Below are positions 48,236-56,359 of a stretch of 64,000 nucleotides of DNA, in pieces. Origin of the DNA: Stenotrophomonas maltophilia (GTDB lineage: Bacteria; Pseudomonadota; Gammaproteobacteria; Xanthomonadales; Xanthomonadaceae); NCBI RefSeq assembly GCF_003205835.1, contig NZ_CP029773.1, positions 1,396,501 through 1,460,500 on the forward strand. Direction: 5' to 3'. A program made the translations under genes and the position numbers. Numbering within the stretch: the first letter of the stretch is position 1; each line of letters opens with the position of its first letter. Below the pieces are notes generated by a model, which was not told the origin of the DNA, ran no database searches, and saw nothing but the letters and a program-made list of their open reading frames with translations.

Positions 48236-48265
48236 AACTCCCTGGAAACACGTGCTGTATTTTGA

Positions 48266-48288
48266 CCCCGCCGCAAGGCGGGGTTTTT
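48266..48288 (+). terminator. Terminator of emrRCAB
   Basis: CCCCGCC (48266-48272), loop GCAA, GGCGGGG (48277-48283), TTTTT. Begins 31 bases after the emrB stop. Confidence 0.92.
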
Positions 48289-48374
48289 GTTTGTGTGCTC
48301 AGGCGTCGACGGAGTGCATCCATGTGTGGATGGGCGTCGACATCGCGTTGACGCTGCAAACCCCGGAAACGAAA

Positions 48375-48394
48375 AAACCCGCTTTCGCGGGTTT
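48375..48394 (-). terminator. Terminator of the first tRNA-Leu
   Basis: AAACCCGC-TTTC-GCGGGTTT; on the minus strand the stem is followed by TTT. It lies 16 bases past the tRNA 3' end. A near copy lies in the same position relative to the second tRNA (50310-50333). Confidence 0.85.
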
Positions 48395-48409
48395 GATCAT
48401 CTTGAGTCG

Positions 48410-48494
<85 letters not shown>

Positions 48495-48508
48495 GACTCA
48501 GGAGATGA

Positions 48509-48537
48509 ATTGTGCGGTACGGCAGAGGATGTGTCAA
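48509..48537 (-). promoter_or_regulatory. Promoter of tRNA-Leu copy 1
   Basis: Consensus TTGACA (48537-48532), 17-base spacer, CACAAT (48514-48509), 15 bases before the mature 5' end. Confidence 0.85.
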
Positions 48538-48544
48538 CAACATT

Positions 48545-49444
48545 TCACACCTTTTTCTGCGGCTGCACGCCCAGGTGAAGCAGCAGGCTGCGCATTGCCG
48601 ATGACAACTGCGCCCATTCGGCAAAACAGGCGCACAGGCGGCGCTGTGCCCACGCATCGGCGAGCGGTACGGCGACGGTGTGCGTACCGCGCCGATGCTG
48701 GCGGGCGATGGTCCGCGGCACGATGCCGACACCAATGCCGTGGCCGACCATGATGCACACACCTTCGAAGGTCTTCATGCGGATGCGCACATCCAGGCGG
48801 CGCCCGATGTCGCGCGCCTGGTCTTCGATGTAGGTCTGCAGTGCATTGCCATCGGCCAGGGCAACGAAGGTCTCGCCGGCTACCTCGGTGAAGGCCACGC
48901 TGCGCCGCGATGCGAAGCGGTGGTCTGCGGGCAACAGCATCACCAGCGGATCTTCGGCGACCCCATGCTGCTGCAGACCGGCAGCGTCGACGGCGTCGCT
49001 GATGATGCCGGCCTCGGCCTGGCCAGCACTGATCGCACGCACGACTTCAGGGCTGGTGCGCTCCAGCAGTTCCACGTGCAGGCGCGGGCGTTCGGCCAGC
49101 CATGGCGCGAGCCGCGAGGGCAGGTAGTTGGTCAGCGCTGCGGTGTTGGCATACAGATGCAGGGTGCCGCGCGCACCCTGCGCGAACGCCTGTAGTTCAC
49201 CGCGCAGCTGTGCCTGCTGCTGCAGGATCAGGCGTGCATGGTGGGCGAGGGCGGCACCGGCTTCGGTCAGGCTGACGCCGCGCGGATGACGGTTGAGCAG
49301 CGCAGTGCCGGCATCGGCTTCGATCGTGCGCAGGCGTTCGCTGGCTGAAGCCAGTGCCAGGTTTGCCTGCGCTGCACCGACCGTGATGCTACCCGCCTCG
49401 GCAATCGCCAGGAACAGGCGCAGGTCGGCGATATCCATCCGCAT
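48545..49444 (-). CDS. LysR-family transcriptional regulator
   Basis: 299 residues (ATG 49444; a second ATG two codons in). The N-terminal HTH reads MDIADLRLFLAIAEAGSITV, GAAQANLALASASERLRTIE with LLNRHPRGVSLTEAGAAL; the effector domain includes LYANTAALTNYLPSRLAPWL and GHGIGVGIVPRTIAR. Divergent from the TauE/SafE permease gene, a typical regulator-target pair. The pair lies between two identical tRNA-Leu genes. Confidence 0.93.
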   Translation of the reverse strand: MRMDIADLRLFLAIAEAGSITVGAAQANLALASASERLRTIEADAGTALLNRHPRGVSLTEAGAALAHHARLILQQQAQLRGELQAFAQGARGTLHLYANTAALTNYLPSRLAPWLAERPRLHVELLERTSPEVVRAISAGQAEAGIISDAVDAAGLQQHGVAEDPLVMLLPADHRFASRRSVAFTEVAGETFVALADGNALQTYIEDQARDIGRRLDVRIRMKTFEGVCIMVGHGIGVGIVPRTIARQHRRGTHTVAVPLADAWAQRRLCACFAEWAQLSSAMRSLLLHLGVQPQKKV

Positions 49445-49470
49445 GTGATGCCCTCATCGCAACGCCTGTG

Positions 49471-49489
49471 CCTTCGGATCAGCCGAAGG
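49471..49489. promoter_or_regulatory. LysR box candidate
   Basis: CCTTCGG-ATCAG-CCGAAGG, a perfect 7-bp palindrome containing the T-N11-A pattern (T49474, A49486), in the 99-base divergent space between the LysR gene and the TauE/SafE gene. Confidence 0.6.
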
Positions 49490-49543
49490 CGAGGCCGGGA
49501 AGACCGCATTGTGCGCCGAGCGGTAGCTCGATCCAATGAAGGC

Positions 49544-50290
49544 ATGAATGAATCGATGTACTTCTACGTGCTGCTGGTGGCGGTGTTCGTGCTGGCCGGC
49601 GTGGTCAAGGGCGTGACCGGCATGGGGTTGCCGACGGTGGCGATGGGTCTGCTCGGTGGCGCGCTGTCGCCGGTGGCGGCGGCATCGATGCTGTTCATCC
49701 CGACCTTCGTCACCAATGCGTGGCAGCTGTTGTCCGGGCCATCGCTGGGCCACATCGTGCGGCGCCTGTGGCCGATGATGCTGGCGGTGGTGGTGGTGAC
49801 GCTGGGTTCGGCAGCGCTGCTGGTGCGGGTCGATCGCACCTGGTCGCGCGTGGCTTTGGGCGTGGCGCTGGTGGTCTACGCGGCGTATGCGCTGCTCGCG
49901 CCGGTGTTCCGCGTACCGCAGCGGCGCGAGCGTTGGCTGGGGCCGCTGGTGGGTGCGCTGTCGGGCGTGGTGACCGGGGCCACCGGTGTGTTCGTGATGC
50001 CGGCGGTGCCGTACCTGCAATCGCTGGGATTGCAGCGCGAGGAGCTGGTGCAGGCGCTCGGGCTGGCGTTCACTGTGTCGACGATATCGCTGACCACTGG
50101 CCTGGTGCTGCACGGCGCATTCGGCATCCAGCAGCTGGGGCTGAGTGCGCTCGCGGTGCTGCCGGCGCTGCTGGGCATGTGGCTGGGCCAGGTGATCCGG
50201 CAGCGCATCAGTGCGCGGGTGTTCCGGGTCTGCTTCCTGGGATTCCTGCTGCTGCTCGGGTTGGAGCTGGTGCTGCGACCGCTGTTCTGA
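49544..50290 (+). CDS. TauE/SafE family sulfite exporter-like permease
   Basis: 248-residue membrane protein with about 7-8 membrane segments, start MNESMYFYVLLVAVFVLAGV at 49544 (GAAGG upstream). Family signatures are VVKGVTGMGLPTVAMGLLGG in the first half and GALSGVVTGATGVFVMPAVP in the second, the two internal repeats. Substrates of the family are sulfur-containing or organic anions; none can be assigned here. Probably controlled by the divergent LysR protein. Confidence 0.92.
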   Translation: MNESMYFYVLLVAVFVLAGVVKGVTGMGLPTVAMGLLGGALSPVAAASMLFIPTFVTNAWQLLSGPSLGHIVRRLWPMMLAVVVVTLGSAALLVRVDRTWSRVALGVALVVYAAYALLAPVFRVPQRRERWLGPLVGALSGVVTGATGVFVMPAVPYLQSLGLQREELVQALGLAFTVSTISLTTGLVLHGAFGIQQLGLSALAVLPALLGMWLGQVIRQRISARVFRVCFLGFLLLLGLELVLRPLF

Positions 50291-50309
50291 TGCCGGATTC
50301 CGGGCATGA

Positions 50310-50333
50310 AAAAACCCGCTTTCGCGGGTTTTT
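50310..50333. terminator. Bidirectional terminator (TauE/SafE gene and tRNA-Leu copy 2)
   Basis: AAAAACCCGC (50310-50319), loop TTTC, GCGGGTTTTT (50324-50333). The same core hairpin follows tRNA copy 1. Confidence 0.9.
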
Positions 50334-50346
50334 CTCATTCTCGACG

Positions 50347-50431
<85 letters not shown>

Positions 50432-50444
50432 GTCGAGGAGCGAG

Positions 50445-50473
50445 ATTATGGGGTGTTGTTACGGGGGTGTCAA
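50445..50473 (-). promoter_or_regulatory. Promoter of tRNA-Leu copy 2
   Basis: TTGACA (50473-50468), 17-base spacer, CATAAT (50450-50445), 13 bases before the mature 5' end. Confidence 0.85.
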
Positions 50474-50489
50474 CACTTCTTGCAGATCC

Positions 50490-50583
50490 GGGGTCGAATC
50501 CCGTTTCGCCTGCGAAACGGGCTCTGACCCCATGGGGCTCGCGTTGGTGTCAGAGCCTTTTCCTGTGGGAAGGGATCCGCCCC
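50490..50583. repeat. GGGGTCGAATCC-family compound palindrome
   Basis: First hairpin GGGGTCGAATCCCGTTTCGC (50490-50509), loop CT, GCGAAACGGGCTCTGACCCC (50512-50531). Second hairpin 50549-50583 (GTCAGAGCC to GGATCCGCCCC). Same two-hairpin plan as 40063-40153; it lies between tRNA-Leu copies 2 and 3. Confidence 0.85.
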
Positions 50584-50599
50584 GCGCCGAATTGCAGGC

Positions 50600-50626
50600 A
50601 AAAAAAATCCCCGCCGAAGCGAGGAG
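50600..50626 (-). terminator. Terminator of tRNA-Leu copy 3
   Basis: On the minus strand CCTCGC-TTCG-GCGGGG followed by a run of T (A-run on the plus strand at 50601-50607). Located about 10 bases past the tRNA 3' end. Confidence 0.75.
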
Positions 50627-50635
50627 TATTTTCGT

Positions 50636-50720
<85 letters not shown>

Positions 50721-50734
50721 GTTCCAGAGGCGCA

Positions 50735-50763
50735 ATTGTGAAGATGAATCCGCAGGCTGTCAA
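50735..50763 (-). promoter_or_regulatory. Promoter of tRNA-Leu copy 3
   Basis: TTGACA (50763-50758), 17-base spacer, CACAAT (50740-50735), the same hexamers as for copy 1. Confidence 0.85.
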
Positions 50764-50848
50764 CGACTTCCTGAATATTTTTCATGCAAGGCCTTCAAGA
50801 CTGCCGCTGACCCGTTATGCACACCGTCAGCGGCTACCATGTAGGGCG

Positions 50849-53314
50849 ATGACTACCAAAAAACCAAGCAAGGGCGGGAGCACCTCCCGCAGCCAGGCCC
50901 CGAAGAAGGGCGCCAAGGCGGGCACGGCCCGCACCACCAAGCCGGGCAAGCCGTTGCCGGGCTGGTTCCCCGAATTGAACGAAGGCGGTGCACCGCCGCG
51001 TGGCCGCAAGGCCCGCAGCGCCGATGCCGCCGCCCCGGGCCCGGCCCCGGGCCGCAAGCTGCCGCCGACCGGCAAGGTGATCGACGATCCCTATGCCGCC
51101 CGCGAAGCCGAAAAATACGAACAGCCCATCGCCAGCCGCGAGGCCATCCTGGCCCTGCTGGAGCGCTGCGAAGGGCCGCAGACCGCTGAAGAACTCGGCG
51201 CGCGCCTGGGCCTGACCGCGCCGGACCGGGCCGAGGCGCTGTCGCGCCGGCTCGGTGCCATGGTCCGTGACGGCCAGCTGGTGCAGAACCGTCGCGGCGG
51301 TTTCGCCCCGATCCAGACCCTGAACCTGGTCACCGGCGTGGTGATCGCCAACCCGGAAGGGTTCGGCTTCCTGCGTCCGGTCGAAGGTGGCGATGACCTG
51401 TTCCTGCCGCCATATGAGATGCGCAAGGTCATGCACGGCGACAAGGTGCTGGCCCGCGTGACCGGCATCGATCACCGTGGCCGTCGCGAAGGCAGCATCG
51501 CCCGCGTGCTCGAACGCGGCATGACCCGCCTGATCGGCCGCTTCAGCATCGAGATGGGCATCAACTACGTAGTGCCCGACGACAAGCGCGTGCAGCGCAA
51601 CGTGCAGGTGCCGCCGGACCAGACCGGTGGTGCACGCGACGGCCAGCTGGTGGTCTGCGAACTGACCCAGGCGCCGGACAGCCGCCGTCCGCCGATCGGC
51701 CGCATCATCGCCGTGCTCGGCGACAAGCTGACCGCGTCGCTGGTGGTGGAGACCGCCATCCACGGCCACGAGCTGCCGTTCGAGTTCCCGCAGGAGGTGC
51801 TGGACGAAGCGGCTTCGGTGCCGCTGGTGGTTGAGCCGGCGATGATCGGCGACCGCGTCGACCTGCGCAGCACGCCGCTGGTCACCATCGACGGTGAAGA
51901 TGCCAAGGACTTCGACGACGCGGTGTACTGCGAGCCGAATGCCGAGGGTTTCCGCCTGGTGGTGGCGATCGCCGATGTCTCGAACTACGTTCGCCCCGGT
52001 ACGCCGCTGGACGAAGAGGCGCAGAAGCGCGCCACCTCGGTGTACTTCCCGGGCTTCGTGGTGCCGATGCTGCCGGAGACACTGTCCAACGGCATCTGCT
52101 CGCTGATGCCGAAGGTCGACCGCATGTGCTTTGTCTGCGACATGCAGATCGACCGCGACGGCCTGGTCACGCATTCGCGCTTCTACGAAGCGGTGATGAA
52201 CTCGCACGCGCGCCTGACCTACACCCAGGTGTGGAAGGCGGTGGGCGAGGACGATGCCGATACCAAGGCCTGGATGGGCGACCTGCTGCCGCAGGTGCAG
52301 CGCCTGCACCAGCTGTACAAGGTGCTGTCCAAGGCACGCGCCAAGCGCGGCGCCATCGAGTTCGAAAGCAGTGAAGTACGTTTCGTGCTGGACAACCGCG
52401 GTGAAGTCACCCAGGCCGGCATGCTGGTGCGCAACGACGCACACAAGCTGATCGAGGAATGCATGATCGCGGCCAACGTCGAGGCGGCCAGGTACCTGCT
52501 GTCGCGCCATGTGCCGGCGCCGTACCGCATCCACGAGAAGCCGCCGGAAACCAAGTACGCCGACCTGCTGGAATTCCTCAAGGAGTTCAAGCTGAGCCTG
52601 CCGCCGTGGTCGAAGGTACGCCCGGGCGATTACACCAAGCTGCTGAAGAAGATCCGCGACCGCCCCGATGCCACGCTGCTGGAATCGGTGCTGCTGCGCA
52701 GCCAGAGCCTGGCGATCTACAGCCCGGAAAACCACGGTCACTTCGGCCTGGCGCTGGAGGCGTACGCGCACTTCACCTCGCCGATCCGTCGCTACCCTGA
52801 CCTGCTTGTGCACCGCGCGATCAAGCACGCGCTGTCCGGCAAGCCGCTGGACAAGTTCACCTACAACGCGCGCGAAATGGCAGCCCTGGCGCTGCAGTGT
52901 TCGGAGCGTGAGCGTCGTGCCGACGAGGCCGAGCGCGAAGTCGACGAGCGCTACCGCGCGGCGTGGATGGAAAAGCACGTGGGCGGCCAGTTCGACGGCG
53001 TGATCAGCGGCGTGACCAGCTTCGGCCTGTTCGTGGAACTGGACGAGTCGAAGGTGCAGGGCCTGGTCCATGTGACCCAGCTGCCGCAGGACTATTACAA
53101 GTTCGATGCCACCCGCAAGACGCTGACCGGCGAACGCCGCGGCAGCAGCTACCGGCTGGGCGACCGCGTGCGCATCCTGGTGCTGAAGGCCAGCATGGAA
53201 GAACGCAAGATCGACTTCCGCCTGGTCGAGCACAAGGGTGAGGATGAGGGCGATGGCCTGCCGCCGCTGCCCGAGCGCGGCAAGCCGGCCAAGCGCGCGA
53301 AAAAGCAATATTGA
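50849..53314 (+). CDS. rnr: Ribonuclease R
   Basis: Processive 3'-5' exoribonuclease that degrades structured RNA. The protein has 821 residues from MTTKKPSKGGSTSRSQAPKK (50849). Residues 1-75 are a basic, Pro/Gly-rich disordered tail; then a winged-helix (AILALLERCEGPQTAEELGA), cold-shock domains, the RNB catalytic core with TIDGEDAKDFDDAVYCEPNA (metal-binding Asp), HFTSPIRRYPDLLVHRAI, and a C-terminal S1 domain (FDGVISGVTSFGLFVELDES). A TACCAT hexamer ends 8 bases before the ATG, so the leader may be very short. Upstream of rlmB, as in E. coli. Confidence 0.96.
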   Translation: MTTKKPSKGGSTSRSQAPKKGAKAGTARTTKPGKPLPGWFPELNEGGAPPRGRKARSADAAAPGPAPGRKLPPTGKVIDDPYAAREAEKYEQPIASREAILALLERCEGPQTAEELGARLGLTAPDRAEALSRRLGAMVRDGQLVQNRRGGFAPIQTLNLVTGVVIANPEGFGFLRPVEGGDDLFLPPYEMRKVMHGDKVLARVTGIDHRGRREGSIARVLERGMTRLIGRFSIEMGINYVVPDDKRVQRNVQVPPDQTGGARDGQLVVCELTQAPDSRRPPIGRIIAVLGDKLTASLVVETAIHGHELPFEFPQEVLDEAASVPLVVEPAMIGDRVDLRSTPLVTIDGEDAKDFDDAVYCEPNAEGFRLVVAIADVSNYVRPGTPLDEEAQKRATSVYFPGFVVPMLPETLSNGICSLMPKVDRMCFVCDMQIDRDGLVTHSRFYEAVMNSHARLTYTQVWKAVGEDDADTKAWMGDLLPQVQRLHQLYKVLSKARAKRGAIEFESSEVRFVLDNRGEVTQAGMLVRNDAHKLIEECMIAANVEAARYLLSRHVPAPYRIHEKPPETKYADLLEFLKEFKLSLPPWSKVRPGDYTKLLKKIRDRPDATLLESVLLRSQSLAIYSPENHGHFGLALEAYAHFTSPIRRYPDLLVHRAIKHALSGKPLDKFTYNAREMAALALQCSERERRADEAEREVDERYRAAWMEKHVGGQFDGVISGVTSFGLFVELDESKVQGLVHVTQLPQDYYKFDATRKTLTGERRGSSYRLGDRVRILVLKASMEERKIDFRLVEHKGEDEGDGLPPLPERGKPAKRAKKQY

Positions 53315-53319
53315 AAGGT

Positions 53320-53376
53320 GTGCCGACCAACGGTCGGCACCCACCTCACCCGATAGGTGCCAACCTTGGTTGGCAC
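53320..53376. repeat. Two REP palindromes between rnr and the GFA gene
   Basis: GTGCCGACC-AAC-GGTCGGCAC (53320-53340) and GTGCCAACC-TT-GGTTGGCAC (53357-53376). The two differ by a compensated C/G to A/T change inside the stem. Confidence 0.85.
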
Positions 53377-53396
53377 GACGTTACGGAGGACCGCAG

Positions 53397-53879
53397 ATGC
53401 AGGGCCAACCCGAATACAGCGGCGGCTGCCAGTGCGGCGCGATCCGCTTCCAGGCACGCGGCACGCTGACCGACAGCTCGATCTGCCATTGCCGGATGTG
53501 CCAGAAGGCCTTCGGTGCCTATTACGCGCCGCTGGTATCCGTGCGCGGCGTGCAGTTCAGCTGGACCCGCGGCCAGCCACGCTATTTCCAGTCGTCCAAC
53601 GTGGTGCGGCGTGGCTTCTGCGCCGACTGCGGAACGCCCCTGACCTACGAAGCCCCGGATGGCGTGGCCGTGGCCGCCGGTGCCTTCGACGAGCCGGAAC
53701 GCCTGCCACCGACCATCCAGTACGGGGTGGAGCGCAAGCTGCCGTTCGTCGACAGTTTGTCCAGCCTGCCGGCGCGACGTACCGAGGAAGACGTCGCGGC
53801 GCTGGAGTTCCTGGCCACCATCGTGTCCCACCAGCACCCGGACCACGACACCCCGCACTGGCCGCCGCGCAGCCGATAA
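53397..53879 (+). CDS. GFA-family zinc protein
   Basis: 160 residues, start MQGQPEYSGGCQCGAIRFQA at 53397 (GGAGG upstream). Zinc-binding Cys clusters of the glutathione-dependent formaldehyde-activating enzyme/CENP-V family are complete: GGCQCGAIRF, CHCRMCQKAFGAYYAPL, FCADCGTPLTYEAPDG. The family contains few proven enzymes, so only the fold is claimed. It sits between rnr and rlmB, flanked by REP palindromes on both sides, and looks like an insertion into an otherwise conserved pair. Confidence 0.9.
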   Translation: MQGQPEYSGGCQCGAIRFQARGTLTDSSICHCRMCQKAFGAYYAPLVSVRGVQFSWTRGQPRYFQSSNVVRRGFCADCGTPLTYEAPDGVAVAAGAFDEPERLPPTIQYGVERKLPFVDSLSSLPARRTEEDVAALEFLATIVSHQHPDHDTPHWPPRSR

Positions 53880-53885
53880 GCCACC

Positions 53886-53972
53886 TGTAGCGCCGAGCCC
53901 ACGCTCGGCTGCTCTGGGTCCAGGCTTCATCGGCCGCCGCCCGCCGCCCGCCGAGCATGGGCTCGGCGCTAC
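53886..53972. repeat. SMAG-type pair between the GFA gene and rlmB
   Basis: TGTAGCGCCGAGCCCACGCT at 53886 and its inverted partner ending GGGCTCGGCGCTACA at 53972; each half is a small palindrome (GCCGAGC-CCAC-type and GCCGAGC-ATG-type). Both outer ends carry GTAG/CTAC. Confidence 0.85.
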
Positions 53973-54042
53973 AGAGGGCCGGCCGCAGCGCCCGGCCCGC
54001 CGATGCTCTACCATAGCCACCCCCTTTCCGGTCCCCGCCCGC

Positions 54043-54786
54043 ATGAGCAAGAACAGCCAGTGGATTGTCGGCGTCAACGCCGTCGCCTCCTCCATCGAGA
54101 ACGACGCCGAGAACGTCCGCGAAGTGCTGGTCGAGGCCGGTGCGAAGAACCCGCGCCTGACCGAGATCGAGGAAAACGCCCGCCGCAAGGGCATCGACGT
54201 GCGCAAGGTGAACAGCCAGGCGCTGGACGGTGTCGGCGGTTCGGTGCGCCACCAGGGCGTGGCCGCGCGCTATGCCGCCGCCCGCACCTACAGCGAGAAC
54301 GAGCTGGAAGGCCTGGTCACCGCGGCCGAGGGCAAGGCCCTGCTGCTGGTGCTGGACGAAGTGCAGGACCCGCACAATCTCGGTGCCTGCCTGCGCTCGG
54401 CGGCTGCCGCCGGCGCGACTGCCGTGATCATCCCCAAGGACAAGTCGGCCACGGTCAATGCCACCGTGCGCAAGACCTCGGCCGGTGCCGCCGATCTCAT
54501 CCCGGTGGTGGCGGTGACCAACCTGTCGCGCTGCCTGAAGGACCTGCAGAAGCAGGGTGTGTGGATCTACGGCCTGGCCGGCGAAGCCACCGCCTCGCTG
54601 TACCAGCTGGACCTGAAGGGCAACATCGCCCTGGTGCTGGGCGGCGAAGCCGATGGCCTGCGCCGCCTGACCCGCGAGAACTGCGATGGCCTGGTCAAGA
54701 TCCCGATGCCGGGCGAGATCGAGAGCCTGAACGTCTCCGTCGCCGCCGGCGTCAGCCTGTTCGAGGCCGTGCGCCAGCGCGGTTGA
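54043..54786 (+). CDS. rlmB: 23S rRNA (guanosine-2'-O-)-methyltransferase RlmB
   Basis: SpoU-class knotted methyltransferase for Gm2251 of 23S rRNA. The start MSKNSQWIVGVNAVASSIEN gives 247 residues. An N-terminal L30e-like substrate-binding domain (1-75) precedes the three SpoU motifs: LDEVQDPHNLGACLRSAAAA (motif 1), IALVLGGEADGLRRLTRENC (motif 2) and IPMPGEIESLNVSVAAGVSL (motif 3). A perfect palindrome with T-run follows at 54807. Confidence 0.96.
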   Translation: MSKNSQWIVGVNAVASSIENDAENVREVLVEAGAKNPRLTEIEENARRKGIDVRKVNSQALDGVGGSVRHQGVAARYAAARTYSENELEGLVTAAEGKALLLVLDEVQDPHNLGACLRSAAAAGATAVIIPKDKSATVNATVRKTSAGAADLIPVVAVTNLSRCLKDLQKQGVWIYGLAGEATASLYQLDLKGNIALVLGGEADGLRRLTRENCDGLVKIPMPGEIESLNVSVAAGVSLFEAVRQRG

Positions 54787-54806
54787 TCGGCCAGCGCGAT
54801 GTGATC

Positions 54807-54850
54807 GGGGTCAGATCCCTCTCCGCTGGAGAGGGATCTGACCCCTTTTT
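54807..54850 (+). terminator. Terminator of rlmB made from a GGGGTCAGATCC palindrome
   Basis: GGGGTCAGATCCCTCTCC (54807-54824), loop GCT, GGAGAGGGATCTGACCCC (54828-54845), then TTTTT. Same family as 36849-36889, with compensated changes in the stem. Confidence 0.9.
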
Positions 54851-54858
54851 CATGTGCC

Positions 54859-54907
54859 GTGTCGACCAAGGTCGACACCCACCAGGTAGTCGCCAACCTT
54901 GGTTGGC
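54859..54907. repeat. Two REP palindromes between rlmB and macC
   Basis: GTGTCGACC-AA-GGTCGACAC (54859-54878) and GCCAACC-TT-GGTTGGC (54892-54907), the second preceded by GTAG (54887). They lie between the stops of convergent genes. Confidence 0.8.
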
Positions 54908-54919
54908 GCTCTTGCCGCC

Positions 54920-56359
54920 TCACCCCGCGCTGCCGCCCAGTGCCTTGAACAGGGTCACGTCGTTGTTCAGCTGGCCCTGGCGCACGCGCGCCAGCGACAG
55001 CTCGGCATCGCGCCGGGTCTGCTGCGCTTCCAGCCAGGTGCGCAGATCGGTGGCGCCCACGCGGTAGCGCACTTCCTGCGCGCGTTCCACTTCCACCGCT
55101 TCGTCGTACGAGGCCTGCGAGGCCGCTACCTGGCGCGCCAGCTGCTCGCGTGCCGACAGCGCGTTGTCCACTTCCGACAGCGCGGTGTACAGCGTCTTGC
55201 GGAAGTTGGTGGCGGCGATCTGGTAGGCGGTGCCGGCAATATCGGTATCCAGCTGCGCACGCTGCAGGTTGAGGAACGGCAGTGACAGGCCGGCGCCCAG
55301 CGTGGCTACCGGGTTGCGCAGCACATCGCCCAGCGAGGTCGCGCTGGAACCGAGGCTGCCGGTCAGGCTCAGCGCCGGGTAGTACTGGGTGGCGGTGACC
55401 TTGATGGTCTTCAGGCTGTTGCGCAGGCGCAGTTCGGCCGCGCGCAGGTCGGGACGGCGACCGAGCAGGTCGGTCGGCAGGCCCTCCGCGATGCTGGGGC
55501 TGCGTGCACCCAGCAGGTCCTGCGGTTCATCCTGCTGCGGCCAGGGCGTGCCGTCCAGCAGCACGGTCAGCGCGTTGCGTACTTCCACCCGCTGCTGCTC
55601 CAGTGCGCTCTGCGAAGACCGCTGCGACTGCAGGTTCTGCAGCGCCTGGCGTACTTCCAGGCGCGATACCGCACCGGCGTCGAAGCGTGCCTGCACCAGT
55701 TCGCGGGTGCGTTCCAGGCGCTCCAGGTTGGCCTGGCCGGTGGCAATCGACTGGTTGAGGTAAGCCAGCGTCCAGTACTGGGTGATGGTGTCGCTGATCA
55801 CCAGCAGCGCGGTGTTCTGCCGGTCCTCCTCGCTGGCCTCGGCTTCCCAGCGGGCGATGTCGCGCTGGGTGCGCAGGCGGCCCCACAGGTCCACTTCCCA
55901 GCCCAGCGAGACGCCGGTGGAATAGCTGCGGCGCCAGTCGTCGGCCTGGTCGGTGGCGCGGCTGGCATTGCCGCTGACGCCGGACGACGAAGGCTGTGGC
56001 CACAGCGCGTTGCTGGCCAGTCCGGCCTGCAGGCGCGAACGCTGCACGGCCAGGCCAGCGGCGGCAAGATCGCTGTTGGCAGCCAGCGCCTGCGCCACCA
56101 GACGGTCGAGACGCTCATCGCCGAAACCGGTCCACCAGGTGTCCTGGCGGATGTCGCGGCCCGGAGTATCCAGGCTGCTGCGCGGATCGTCCGCGGGCGC
56201 ATTGAGGGTGGCGTCGCCACGACCGTAGGTCGCCGCCACGTCGGGGTCCTGCACCGGATAGCGGCCCATCGATGCGCAGCCGGACAGGGCGAGCAGTACA
56301 GCGCCCGCCAGCAGCAGGCGCGAGGGGGCAGGGAAGGGCAGTCGGGTCATCATCTTCAT
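54920..56359 (-). CDS. macC: Outer membrane efflux lipoprotein MacC
   Basis: 479-residue TolC/NodT-family channel with lipobox [10 protein letters not shown] (Cys28). Two outer-membrane-factor repeats (about 70-265 and 285-470), with the coiled-coil segments [20 protein letters not shown] and [20 protein letters not shown]. Its ATG overlaps the macB TGA. It is the third gene of macABC, reported in S. maltophilia as a complete tripartite ABC pump with its own channel, unlike E. coli macAB, which uses TolC. Confidence 0.92.
   Translation of the reverse strand: MKMMTRLPFPAPSRLLLAGAVLLALSGCASMGRYPVQDPDVAATYGRGDATLNAPADDPRSSLDTPGRDIRQDTWWTGFGDERLDRLVAQALAANSDLAAAGLAVQRSRLQAGLASNALWPQPSSSGVSGNASRATDQADDWRRSYSTGVSLGWEVDLWGRLRTQRDIARWEAEASEEDRQNTALLVISDTITQYWTLAYLNQSIATGQANLERLERTRELVQARFDAGAVSRLEVRQALQNLQSQRSSQSALEQQRVEVRNALTVLLDGTPWPQQDEPQDLLGARSPSIAEGLPTDLLGRRPDLRAAELRLRNSLKTIKVTATQYYPALSLTGSLGSSATSLGDVLRNPVATLGAGLSLPFLNLQRAQLDTDIAGTAYQIAATNFRKTLYTALSEVDNALSAREQLARQVAASQASYDEAVEVERAQEVRYRVGATDLRTWLEAQQTRRDAELSLARVRQGQLNNDVTLFKALGGSAG

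Noticed and set aside
53397..53879. Calling this gene a formaldehyde-activating enzyme (gfa)
   Set aside because: Only the zinc-binding fold is supported; no formaldehyde dehydrogenase or glutathione pathway gene is adjacent.
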